A DNA stretch of 60,945 nucleotides, taken from Nemertoderma westbladi (Eukaryota > Xenacoelomorpha > Nemertodermatida > Nemertodermatidae). The notes under the pieces were generated by a model, which was given only the letters and a program-made list of their open reading frames with translations, did not search any database and was not told the origin of the DNA. Both the position numbers and the translations under genes were made by a program. Below, piece by piece: positions 11,941-24,400 of this stretch. The stretch covers positions 1 to 60,945 of the forward strand of contig JAUCBJ010003500.1 in assembly GCA_032718475.1 (NCBI GenBank), given 5' to 3'. Positions within the stretch are counted from its first letter, which is position 1; every line of letters begins with the position of its first letter.

Positions 11941-14900
11941 ATTTACCGGGTTGGGTTGCCTTTTGTTATACAAACTTTATTTAAACTTCAGTTTATAATA
12001 ATTTACCGGGTTTGGTTGCCTTTGGTTACACAAACTTTATTTAAACTTCAGTTTATAATAATTTACAGGGTTGGGTTGCCTTTGGTTACACTAACTTTAT
12101 TTAAACTTCAGTTTATAATAATTTACCTGGTTGGGTTGCCTTTGGTTACACAAACTTTATTTAAACTTCAGTTTATAATAATTTACCTGGTTGGGTTGCC
12201 TTTGGTTACACAAACTTTATTTAAACTTCAGTTTATAATAATTTACCTGGTTGGGTTGCCTTTGGTTAAACAAACTTTATTTCAACTTCAGTTCATAATA
12301 ATGTACCGAATTGGGTTGCCTTTGGTTACACAAACTTTATTTAAACTTCAGTTCATAATAATTTACCGGGTTGGGTTGCCTTTGGTTACACAAACTTATT
12401 TAAACTTCAGTTTATAATAATTTTCCTGGTTGGGTTGCCTTTGGTTAAACAAACTTTATTTCAACTTCAGTTCATAATAATGTACCGAATTGGGTTGCCT
12501 TTGGTTACACAAACTTTATTTAAACTTCAGTTCATAATAATTTACCGGGTTGGGTTGCCTTTGGTTACACAAACTTTATTTAAACTTCAGTTCATAATAA
12601 TTTACCTGGTTGGGTTGCCTTTGGTTACACAAACTTTATTTAAACTTCAGTTTATAATAATTTACGTGGTTGGGTTGGCTTTGGTTACACAAACTTTATT
12701 TAAACTTCAATTTATAATAATTTACCAGGTTTGGTTGCCTTTGGTTACACAAACTTTATTTAAACTTCAGTTTATAATAATTTACCGGGTTTGGTTGCCT
12801 TTGGTTACACAAACTTTATTTAAACTTCAGTTTATAATAATTTACCGGGTTTGGTTGCCTTTGGTTACACAAACTTTATTTAAACTTCAGTTTATAATAA
12901 TTTACCGGGTTTGGTTGCCTTTGGTTACACAAACTTTATTTAAACTTCAGTTTATAATAATTTACCGGGTTTGGTTGCCTTTGGTTACACAAACTTTATT
13001 TAAACTTCAGTTTATAATAATTTACCGGGTTTCGTTGCCTTTGGTTATACAAACTTTATTTAAACTTCAGTTTCTAATAATTTACCGGATTTGGTTGCCT
13101 TTGGTTACACAAACTTTATTTAAACTTCAGTTCATAATAATTTACCGCGTTGGGTTGCCTTTGATTACAAAAACTTTATTTAAACTTCAGTTCATAATAA
13201 TTTACCGGGTTTGGTTGCCTTTGGTTACACAAACTTTATTTAAACTTCAGTTTATAATAATTTACCGGGTTTGGTTGCCTTTGGTTACACAAACTTTATT
13301 TAAACTTCAGTTTATAATAATTTACCGGGTTTGGTTGCCTTTGGTTACACAAACTTTATTTAAACTTCAGTTTATAATAATTTACCGGGTTTGGTTGCCT
13401 TTGGTTACACAAACTTTATTTAAACTTCAGTTTATAATAATTTACCGGGTTTCGTTGCCTTTGGTTATACAAACTTTATTTAAACTTCAGTTTCTAATAA
13501 TTTACCGGATTTGGTTGCCTTTGGTTACACAAACTTTATTTAAACTTCAGTTCATAATAATTTACCGCGTTGGGTTGCCTTTGGTTACAAAAACTTTATT
13601 TAAACTTCAGTTCATAATAATTTACCGGGTTGGGTTGCCTTTGGTTACACAAACTTTATTTAAACTTCAGTTTATAATAATTTACCTGGTTGGGTTGCCT
13701 TTGGTTACACAAACTTTATTTAAACTTCATTTCATAATAATTTACCGGGTTTGGTTGCCTTTGGTTACACAAACTTTATTTAAACTTCAGTTTATAATAA
13801 TTTACCTCGTTGGGTTGCCTTTGGTTACACAAACGTTATTTATACTTCAGTTCACAATAATGTACCGAATTGGGTTGCCTTTGGTTACACAAACTTTATT
13901 TAAACTTCAGTTTATAATAATTTACCGGGTTTGGTTGCCTTTGGTTACACAAACTTTATTTAAACTTCAGTTTATAACAATTTACCGGGTTTGGTTGCCT
14001 TTGGTTACACAAACTTTATTTAAACTTCAGTTTATAACAATTTACCGGGTTTGGTTGCCTTTGGTTACACAAACTTTATTTAAACTTCAGTTTATAACAA
14101 TTTACCGGGTTTGGTTGCCTTTGGTTACACAAACTTTATTTTTAACTTCAGTTTATAATAATTTACCGGGTTTGGTTGCCTTTGGTTATACAAACTTTAT
14201 TTAAACTTCAGTTTCTAATAATTTACCGGGTTTGGTTGCCTTTGGTTACACAAACTTTATTTAAACTTCAGTTCATAATAATTTACCGAATTGGGTTGCC
14301 TTTGGTTACACAAACTTTATTTAAACTTCATTTCATAATAATTTACCGGGTTGGGTTGCCTTTGGTTACATAAACTTTATTTAAACTTCAGTTCATAATA
14401 ATTTACCTGGTTGGGTTGCCTTTGGTTACACAAACTTTATTTAAACTTCAATTTATAATAGTTTACCTGGTTGGGTTGCCTTTGGTTACACAAACTTTAT
14501 TTAAACTAATTTACCGAATTGGGTTGCCTTTGGTTACACAAACTTTATTTAAACTTCAGTTCATAATAATTTACCGGGTTTGGTTGCCTTTGGTTACACA
14601 AACTTTATTTAAACTTCAGTTTATAATAATTTACCTGGTTGGGTTGCCTTTGGTTAAACAAACTTTATTTAAAGTTAAGTTTATAATAATTTACCGGGTT
14701 AGGTTGCCTTTGGTTACACAAACTTTATTTAAACTTCAGTTTATAATAATTTACCAGGTTTGGTTGCCTTTGGTTATACAAACTTTATTTAAACTTCAGT
14801 TTATAATAATTTACCGGGTTTGGATGCCTTTGGTTACACAAACTTTATTTAATCTTCAGTTCGTAATAATTTACCGGGTTGGGTTGCCTTTGGTTACACA

Positions 14901-16319
14901 AACTTTATTTAAACTTCAGTTCATAATAATTTACCGGGTTGGGTTGACTTTGGTTACACAAACTTTATTTAAACTTCAGTTTATAATAATTTACCTGGTT
15001 GGGTTGCCTTTGGTTACACAAACTTTATTTAAACTTCAGTTTATAATAATTTACGTGGTTGGGTTGCCTTTGGTTACACAAACTTTATTTAAACTTCAGT
15101 TCATAATAATTTACCGGGTTGGGTTGCCTTTGGTTACACAGACTTTATTTAAACTTCAGTTTATAATAATTTACCTGGTTGGGTTGTCTTTGGTTACACA
15201 AACTTTATTTAAACTTCAGTTCATAATAATTTACCGGGTTGGGTTGCCTTTGGTTACACAAACTTTATTTAAACTTCAGTTTATAATAATTTACCGGGTT
15301 GGGTTGCCTTTGGTTACACAAACTTTATTTAAACTTCAGTTCATAATAATTTACCTGGTTGGGTTGCCTTTGGTTACACAAACTTTATTTAAACTTAAAT
15401 TTATAATAATTTACCTGGTTGGGTTGCCTTTGGTTATACAAACTTTATTTAAACTAATTTACCGAATTGGGTTGCCTTTGGTTACACAAACTTTATTTAA
15501 ACTTCAGTTCATAATAATTTACCGGGTTTGGTTGCCTTTGGTTACACAAACTTTATTTAACTTCAGTTTATAATAATTTACCTGGTTGGGTTGCCTTTGG
15601 TTAAACAAACTTTATTTAAACTTCAGTTTATAATAATTTACCGGGTTTGGTTGCCTTTGGTTACACAAACTTTATTTAAACTTCAGTTTATAATAATTTA
15701 CTGGGTTTGGTTGCCTTTGGTTACACAAACTTTATTTAAACTTCAGTTTATAATAATTTACCGGGTTTGGTTGCCTTTGTTTACATAAACTTTATTTAAA
15801 CTTCAGTTTATAATAATTTACTGGTTTTGGTTGCCTTTGGTTACACAAAATTTATTTAAACTTCAGTTTATAATAATTTACGTGGTTGGGTTGCCTTTGG
15901 TTACACAAACTTTATTTAAACTTCAATTTATAATAATTTACCTGGTTGGGTTGCCTTTGGTTACACAAACTTTATTTAAGTTCAGTTCATAATAATTTAC
16001 CGGGTTGGGTTGCCTTTGTTTACACAAACTTTATTTAAACTTCAGTTTATAATAATTTACCGGGTTGGGTTGCCTTTGGTTACACTAACTTTATTTAAAC
16101 TTCAGTTTATAATAATTTACCTGGTTGGGTTGCCTTTGGTTATACAAACTTTATTTAAACTTCAGATTATAATAATTTACCTGGTTGGGTTGCCTTTGGT
16201 TACACAAACTATATTTAAACTTCAGTTCATAATAATTTACCTGGTTAGGTTGCCTTTGGTTACACAAACTTTATTTAAACTTCAGTTTATAATAATTTAC
16301 GTGGTTGGGTTGCCTTTTT
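11908..16319. repeat. 60-bp satellite, block 1
   Basis: Tandem array with a 60-bp period, recognisable by GGTTGCCTTTGGTTACACAA, then ACTTTATTTAAACTTCAG and TTTATAATAATTTACC. Variants alternate GGGTTGGGTT and GGGTTTGGTT, TTTATAATAA and TTCATAATAA. A 48-bp unit lacking 12 bases (AAACTAATTTACCGAATT) recurs. 60 is 20 codons, so one frame stays open over many units, giving artefactual hydrophobic ORFs of up to 589 codons with TTG starts. The first units grow out of the LINE remnant. The block stops inside a unit at GTTGCCTTT, where a LINE is inserted. Confidence 0.97.
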
Positions 16320-18489
16320 AATTTAATTTAATTTAATTTCATACACAAACAAACAAAATATAGTTTGGTACACCGTAATTAATGTGCACAAATCGACCAC
16401 CTAAACTATAAAATAACAAAAGCACAGACTGAAACAGAAACAAGACAAAATATTGGTAATATGTAAGTGTATTAAACCCTAACCAACAAACTAAGAGAAG
16501 AATCATGCAGTGGCAGCAAAATTTATAATATTATCTAGTTCAAGAGAATCAAAACCGGGAACACTAGCGTTATTTAACCGACAATTAATAAGTTCTTGTA
16601 ACAAAGGAACCCGCCATTCATTACCAACAGGCACATGTGCATAACTCAAACTATTAGCAAACCTTGGGACCAGAGAACGTAAATTATATATGTTACACCG
16701 GTTACCAATATTTCGTAAATTTGTGCCCGAACGTGTCCTACAATCAAAAACGCACAGTTCAGCCAAAAATCGTATAATACGTTTATTAGATGTGAGTAAA
16801 GAGTTAACAAATTTAACATAACGAGTTTGCAACATTACGCACGGATGCTTAAAAGGTACCAAATTCTCTACAATAAATCTATGTGTATTGTAAGGTAATC
16901 TGAATATTAATCTAATATTAATATTCCACGATGTATAAATTCTAGATGTACTGTCTGAAAAAAGGTCCCATAGATTACTCCCAAAAAGACAAGTTGCGTA
17001 AATCCGCTGGATATCGCACAATAAATAAGGATCAGAAAAATAAAACTCTTGTCTTAGTGCATTTAATTTACCTATTAATTGGCCGCGTTTTTTCAGTACA
17101 TCAGACACCATACTATTGCGAAAATCAAAAACATGCCCCAAATGAACTGCCTCACGAACCCATGGCAAATCGTGACCATTTAAATGTATTCTGGCAGCAG
17201 GTTCCCTCCAACGCGTCGAGTTGCTGAATGCAATACATTTCGATTTAGACTTCTCTGGAGTTACATTTGTACTGAAAACTAAATCATTATCTTGTGCAAA
17301 TCTTTCGCATAATGAAACCATAAACTGAAGGCCGCACAGAGATGGGCACAGCAAGAAAATATCATCCGCGTATGCTAGTGCACCCAAGAAATAAGTGCCT
17401 ATCCAGCATCCTACACCTGCCTCTCGCAGACGCACAAGGAGCGAGTTGAGAAGAATGCAAAACAGAATTGGCGAGGCCACAGATCCCTGTTTTACACCAT
17501 TAGAAATACCGAAAGGAGACGATAAAGTTTCATTCCAACGGACACAACAGGATTGATTGGAATATATCCACAGTAGGGTACGTAGGAATAACGGAGAGAA
17601 ACCCTTTTTGATCAGTTCCAAGAATAGTTTACACCACTCGACCATATCGAATGCCTTTGTGAGGTCAAGTAGACTCCCATATACTGGTGTATTGTACCTG
17701 GAGTAATGACCAATCACCTCTGAGGCCACCCACGAGCACTGGCTTGTCCCCGTACCAGACTGAAAACCGAACTGCAGCTCATCCAATGAAAGGCATTCAG
17801 ATTGTGACAGCAACATTACCCATTCAAATAGTTTGATTAACAATGATGACAAAGCTATTGCACGGTAGTTACTAGAGACGGCTTGATCACCCAGCTTATC
17901 TTTAATTAAAGGTAATATAACGCAAGTCAGAAGAAATTGAGGTACAAAACCATGAACAAGAAACAAGTTAAATAACCTAACTAATTGCTCTCTAAATTCC
18001 GGGCCCGCATTGATTAAGCAGTCCGAATCAAATCCAAAGGCTACATCTGTCTTAGAACTTTTAAGCTTATTCATAGCCTCCCAAACTAGCTCTGAAGTTA
18101 TAAGCGGCAATGCATCCCTATCACAACTGTCCAATTTCTCATGAATCTGCTGCCGTAAACCTTCCAAATTTGAGTTATAAGGTTGATTAAACAATGTGGA
18201 GTAAATTGAAGCAAAGCGATCAGCTATTGACTGTGAGTCAACACAGTCATCTATTCTAGAACTAACTACAGGCGACACCCGACGCAGCTTCTTAATCTCC
18301 TCGAATATCTGATGATTGTTTCTCAAACAGGCTTGCAGTAATTTGTCTCGCTGAATGTTATCAGAAGCGCGTTTCAACCGTCGCACAGCATATTTAAACT
18401 GAGCTCTTGTAACTCTACGCATATGAAATAGATGTGCATTTTGAGAAACATTCGGACACCCAGCAGACACCCAGACACTATGCCAACAA
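16320..18489 (-). mobile_element. 5'-truncated CR1/L2-like LINE inserted in the 60-bp satellite
   Basis: Minus-strand non-LTR retrotransposon that lacks its 5' part, with no endonuclease region, and ends 3' in a short tandem tail: at 16,320-16,340 the plus strand is AATTT repeats, so the element ends in (ATTAA)n. 5' truncation and a microsatellite tail are typical of target-primed reverse transcription in CR1-like clades. A second copy of the surrounding array (23.1-25.5 kb) holds the uninterrupted site near 24,038-24,049. Against it the insertion shows no clear target duplication and a loss of about 4 bp (GGTT). Confidence 0.9.
16503..18488 (-). CDS. LINE reverse transcriptase ORF, 5' truncated
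   Basis: Open frame of 655 codons counted from a GTG at 18,470. The frame stays open upstream to the truncation point near 18,488, so the natural start is lost. Residue numbers are from the GTG. A linker region (1-190) is followed by the RT domain: NYRAIALSS near 201, ELQFGFQSGTGT near 231, motif A LLDLTKAFD at 267-275, motif B GVKQGSVASP at 325-334 and motif C YADD at 367-370. A thumb and C-terminal region run to residue 655. All catalytic Asp residues seen are intact and there is no internal stop, so the copy is young. The enzyme would copy its own RNA at a nicked target. The endonuclease domain is absent, so this copy cannot be autonomous. Confidence 0.9.
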   Translation of the reverse strand, partial: CWHSVWVSAGCPNVSQNAHLFHMRRVTRAQFKYAVRRLKRASDNIQRDKLLQACLRNNHQIFEEIKKLRRVSPVVSSRIDDCVDSQSIADRFASIYSTLFNQPYNSNLEGLRQQIHEKLDSCDRDALPLITSELVWEAMNKLKSSKTDVAFGFDSDCLINAGPEFREQLVRLFNLFLVHGFVPQFLLTCVILPLIKDKLGDQAVSSNYRAIALSSLLIKLFEWVMLLSQSECLSLDELQFGFQSGTGTSQCSWVASEVIGHYSRYNTPVYGSLLDLTKAFDMVEWCKLFLELIKKGFSPLFLRTLLWIYSNQSCCVRWNETLSSPFGISNGVKQGSVASPILFCILLNSLLVRLREAGVGCWIGTYFLGALAYADDIFLLCPSLCGLQFMVSLCERFAQDNDLVFSTNVTPEKSKSKCIAFSNSTRWREPAARIHLNGHDLPWVREAVHLGHVFDFRNSMVSDVLKKRGQLIGKLNALRQEFYFSDPYLLCDIQRIYATCLFGSNLWDLFSDSTSRIYTSWNINIRLIFRLPYNTHRFIVENLVPFKHPCVMLQTRYVKFVNSLLTSNKRIIRFLAELCVFDCRTRSGTNLRNIGNRCNIYNLRSLVPRFANSLSYAHVPVGNEWRVPLLQELINCRLNNASVPGFDSLELDNIINFAATA

Positions 18490-21400
18490 ACACAAACTTT
18501 ATTTAAACTTCAGTTTATAATAATTTACCTGGTTGGGTTGCCTTTGGTTACACAAACTTTATTTAAACTTCAGTTTATAATAATTTACCTGGTTGGGTTG
18601 CCTTTGGTTACACAAACTTTATTTAAACTTCAGTTTATAATAATTTACCTGGTTGGGTTGCCTTTGGTTACACAAACTTTATTTAAACTTCAGTTCATAA
18701 TTATTTACCTGGTTAGGTTGCCTTTGGTTACACAAACTTTATTTAAACTTTAGTTTTTAATAATTTACCTGGTTGGGTTGCCTTTGGTTACACAAACTTT
18801 ATTTAAACTTCAGTTTATAATAATTTACCTGGTTGGGTTGCCTTTGGTTACACAAACTTTATTTAAACTTCCATTCATAATAATTTACCTGGTTAGGTTG
18901 CCTTTGGTTACACAAACTTTATTTAAACTTGAGTTTATAATAATTTACCTGGTTGGGTTGCCTTTGGTTACACAAACTTTATTTAAACTTCAGTTTATAA
19001 TAATTTACCGGGTTGGGTTGCCTTTGTTTACACAAACTTTATTTAAACTTCAGTTTATAATAATTTACCGGGTTGGGTTGCCTTTGGTTACACTAACTTT
19101 ATTTAAACTTCAGTTTATAATAATTTACCTGGTTGGGTTGCCTTTGGTTACACAAACTTTATTTAAACTTCAGTTCATAATAATTTACCTGGTTAGGTTG
19201 CCTTTGGTTACACAAACTTTATTTAAACTTCAGTTTATAATAATTTACGTGGTTGGGTTGCCTTTTGTTACACAAACTTTATTTAAACTTCAGTTTATAA
19301 TAATTTACCGGGTTGGGTTGCCTTTGGTTACACTAACTTTATTTAAACTTCAGTTTATAATAATTTACCTGGTTGGGTTGCCTTTGGTTACACAAACTTT
19401 ATTTAAACTTCAGTTTATAATAATTTACGTGGTTGGATTGCCTTTGGTTAAACAAACTTTATTTAAACTTCAATTTATATGTAATAATTTACCTGGTTGG
19501 GTTGCCTTTGGTTACACAAACTTTATTTAAACTAATTTACCGAATTGGGTTGCCTTTGGTTAAACAAACTTTATTTAAACTTCAGTTCATAATGATTTAC
19601 CGGGTTTGGTTGCCTTTGGTTACACAAATTTTATTTAAACTTCAGTTTATAATAATTTACCGGGTTGGGTTGCCTTTGGTTACACTAACTTTATTTAAAC
19701 TTCAGTTTATAATAATTTACCTGGTTGGATTGCCTTTGGTTACACAAACTTTATTTAAACTTCAGTTTATAATAATTTACGTGGTTGGGTTGCCTTTGGT
19801 TACACAAACTTTATTTAAACTTCAGTTTATAATAATTTACCTGGTTGGGTTGCCTTTGGTTACACAAACTTTATTTAAACTTCAGTTTATAATAATTTAC
19901 CTGGTTGGGTTGCCTTTGGTTACACAAACTTTATTTAAACTTCAGTTTATAATAATTTACCTGGTTGGGTTGCCTTTGGTTACACAAACTTTATTTAAAC
20001 TTCAGTTCATAATTATTTACCTGGTTAGGTTGCCTTTGGTTACACAAACTTTATTTAAACTTTAGTTTTTAATAATTTACCTGGTTGGGTTGCCTTTGGT
20101 TACACAAACTTTATTTAAACCTCAGTTTATAATAATTTACCTGGTTGGGTTGCCTTTGTTTACACAAACTTTATTTAAACTTCCGTTCATAATAATTTAC
20201 CTGGTTGGGTTGCCTTTGGTTACACAAACTTTATTTAAACTTCAGTTTATAATAATTTACCGGGTTGGGTTGCCTTTGTTTACACAAACTATATTTATAC
20301 TTCAGTTTATAATAATTTACCGGGTTGGGTTGCCTTTGGTTACACTAACTTTATTTAAACTTCAGTTTATAATAATTTACCTGGTTGGGTTGCCTTTGGT
20401 TACACAAACTTTATTTAAACTTCAGTTCATAATAATTTACCTGGTTAGGTTGCCTTTGGTTACACAAACTTTATTTAAACTTCAGTTTATAATAATTTAC
20501 CTGGTTGGATTGCCTTTGGTTACACAAACTTTATTTAAACTTCAGTTTATAATAATTTACGTGGTTGGGTTGCCTTTGGTTACACAAACTTTATTTAAAC
20601 TAATTTACCGAATTGGGTTGCCTTTGGTTACACAAACTTTATTTAAACTTCAGTTTATAATCATTTACCGGGTTGGGTTGCCTTTGGTTACACTAACTTT
20701 ATTTAAACTTCAGTTCATAATAATTTACCGGGTTGGGTTGCCTTTGGTTACACTAACTTTATTTAAACTTCAGTTCATAATAATTTACCTGGTTAGGTTG
20801 CCTTTGGTTACACAAACTTTATTTAAACTTCAGTTTATAATAATTTACCTGGTTGGATTGCCTTTGGTTACACAAACTTTATTTAAACTTCAGTTTATAA
20901 TAATTTACGTGGTTGGGTTGCCTTTGGTTACACAAACTTTATTTAAACTTCAATTTATATGTAATAATTTACCTGGTTGGGTTGCCTTTGGTTACACAAA
21001 CTTTATTTAAACTAATTTACCGAATTGGGTTGCCTTTGGTTAAACAAACTTTATTTAAACTTCAGTTTATAATCATTTACCGGGTTGGGTTGCCTTTGGT
21101 TACACTAACTTTATTTAAACTTCAGTTCATAATAATTTACCGGGTTGGGTTGCCTTTGGTTACACAAACTTTATTTAAACTAATTTACCGAATTGGGTTG
21201 CCTTTGGTTACACAAACTTTATTTAAACTTCAGTTTATAATCGTTTACCGGGTTGGGTTGCCTTTGGTTACACTAACTTTATTTAAACTTCAGTTCATAA
21301 TAATTTACCGGGTTGGGTTGCCTTTGGTTACACTAACTTTATTTAAACTTCAGTTCATAATAATTTACCTGGTTAGGTTGCCTTTGGTTACACAAACTTT

Positions 21401-24400
21401 ATTTAAACTTCAGTTTATAATAATTTACCTGGTTGGATTGCCTTTGGTTACACAAACTTTATTTAAACTTAAGTTTATAATAATTTACGTGGTTGGGTTG
21501 CCTTTGGTTACACAAACTTTATTTAAACTTCAATTTATATGTAATAATTTACCTGGTTGGGTTGCCTTTGGTTACACAAACTTTATTTAAACTAATTTAC
21601 CGAATTGGGTTGCCTTTGGTTAAACAAACTTTATTTAAACTTCAGTTTATAATCATTTACCGGGTTGGGTTGCCTTTGGTTACACTAACTTTATTTAAAC
21701 TTCAGTTCATAATAATTTACCGGGTTGGGTTGCCTTTGGTTACACTAACTTTATTTAAACTTCAGTTCATAATAATTTACCTGGTTAGGTTGCCTTTGGT
21801 TACACAAACTTTTTTTAAACTTCAGTTTATAATAATTTACCGGGTTGGGTTGCCTTTGGTTACACAAACTTTATTTAAACTTCAGTTTATAATAATTTAC
21901 CGGGTTTGGTTGCCTTTGGTTACACTAACTTTATTTAAACTTCAGTTCATAATAATTTACCTGGTTAGGTTGCCTTTGGTTACACAAACTTTATTTAAAC
22001 TTCAGTTTATAATAATTTACCGGGTTGGGTTGCCTTTGTTTACACAAACTTTATTTAAACTTCAGTTTATAATAATTTACCTGGTTAGGTTGCCTTTGGT
22101 TACACAAACTTTATTTAAACTTCAGTGTACAATAATTTACCGGGTTGGGTTGCCTTTGTTTACACAAACTTTATTTAAACTTCAGTTTATAATAATTTAC
22201 CAGGTTGGGTTGCCTTTGGTTACACTAACTTTATTTAAACTTCAGTTCATAATAATTTACCTGGTTAGGTTGCCTTTGGTTACAAAAACTTTATTTAAAC
22301 TTCAGTTTATAATAATTTACGTGGTTGGGTTGCCTTTGGTTACACAAACTTTATTTAAACTTCAATTTATATGTAATAATTTACCTGGTTGGGTTGCCTT
22401 TGGTTACACAAACTTTATTTAAACTAATTTACCGAATTGGGTTGCCTTTGGTTACACAAACTTTATTTAAACTTCAGTTCATAATAATTTACCGGGTTGG
22501 GTTGCCTTTGGTTACACAAACTTTATTTAAACTTCAGTTTATAATAATTTACCGGGTTGGGTTGCCTTTGGTTACACAAACTTTATTTAAACTTCACTTC
22601 ATAATAATTTACCTGGTTGGGTTGCCTTTGGTTACACAGACTTTATTTAAACTTCAATTTATAATAATTTACCTGGTTGGGTTGCCTTTGGTTACACAAA
22701 CTTTATTTAAACTAATTTACCGAATTGGGTTGCCTTTGGTTACACAAACTTTATTTAAACTTCAGTTCATAATAATTTACCGGGTTTGGTTGCCTTTGGT
22801 TACACAAACTTTATTTAAACTTTAGTTTATAATAATTTACCGGGTTTGGTTGCCTTTGGTTACACAAACTTTATTTAAACTTCAGTTCGTAATAATTTAC
22901 CGGGTTGGGTTGCCTTTGGTTACACAAACTTTATTTAAACTTCAGTTCATAATAATTTACCGGGTTGGGTTGCCTTTGGTTACACAAACTTTATTTAAAC
23001 TTCAGTTTATAATAATTTACCGGGTTGGGTTGCCTTTGGTTACACAAACTTTATTTAAACTTCAGTTCATAATAATTTACCTGGTTGGGTTGCCTTTGGT
23101 TACACAAACTTTATTTAAACTTAAATTTATAATAATTTACCTGGTTGGGTTGCCTTTGGTTATACAAACTTTATTTAAACTAATTTACCGAATTGGGTTG
23201 CCTTTGGTTACACAAACTTTATTTAAACTTCAGTTCATAATAATTTACCGGGTTTGGTTGCCTTTGGTTACACAAACTTTATTTAACTTCAGTTTATAAT
23301 AATTTACCTGGTTGGGTTGCCTTTGGTTAAACAAACTTTATTTAAACTTCAGTTTATAATAATTTACCGGGTTTGGTTGCCTTTGGTTACACAAACTTTA
23401 TTTAAACTTCAGTTTATAATAATTTACTGGGTTTGGTTGCCTTTGGTTACACAAACTTTATTTAAACTTCAGTTTATAATAATTTACCGGGTTTGGTTGC
23501 CTTTGGTTACATAAACTTTATTTAAACTTCAGTTTATAATAATTTACTGGGTTTGGTTGCCTTTGGTTACACAAACTTTATTTAAACTTCAGTTTATAAT
23601 AATTTACGTGGTTGGGTTGCCTTTGGTTACACAAACTTTATTTAAACTTCAATTTATAATAATTTACCTGGTTGGGTTGCCTTTGGTTACACAAACTTTA
23701 TTTAAGTTCAGTTCATAATAATTTACCGGGTTGGGTTGCCTTTGTTTACACAAACTTTATTTAAACTTCAGTTTATAATAATTTACCGGGTTGGGTTGCC
23801 TTTGGTTACACTAACTTTATTTAAACTTCAGTTTATAATAATTTACCTGGTTGGGTTGCCTTTGGTTATACAAACTTTATTTAAACTTCAGTTTATAATA
23901 ATTTACCTGGTTGGGTTGCCTTTGGTTACACAAACTATATTTAAACTTCAGTTCATAATAATTTACCTGGTTAGGTTGCCTTTGGTTACACAAACTTTAT
24001 TTAAACTTCAGTTTATAATAATTTACGTTGTTGGGTTGCCTTTGGTTACACAAACTTTATTTAAACTTCAGTTTATAATAATTTACCTGGTTGGGTTGCC
24101 TTTGGTTACACAAACTTTATATTTAAACTTCAGTTTATAATAATTTACCTGGTTGGGTTGCCTTTGGTTACACAAACTTTATTTAAACTTCAGTTTATAA
24201 TAATTTACCTGGTTGGGTTGCCTTTGGTTACACAAACTTTATTTAAACTTCAGTTCATAATTATTTACCTGGTTAGGTTGCCTTTGGTTACACAAACTTT
24301 ATTTAAACTTTAGTTTTTAATAATTTACCTGGTTGGGTTGCCTTTGGTTACACAAACTTTATTTAAACCTCAGTTTATAATAATTTACCTGGTTGGGTTG

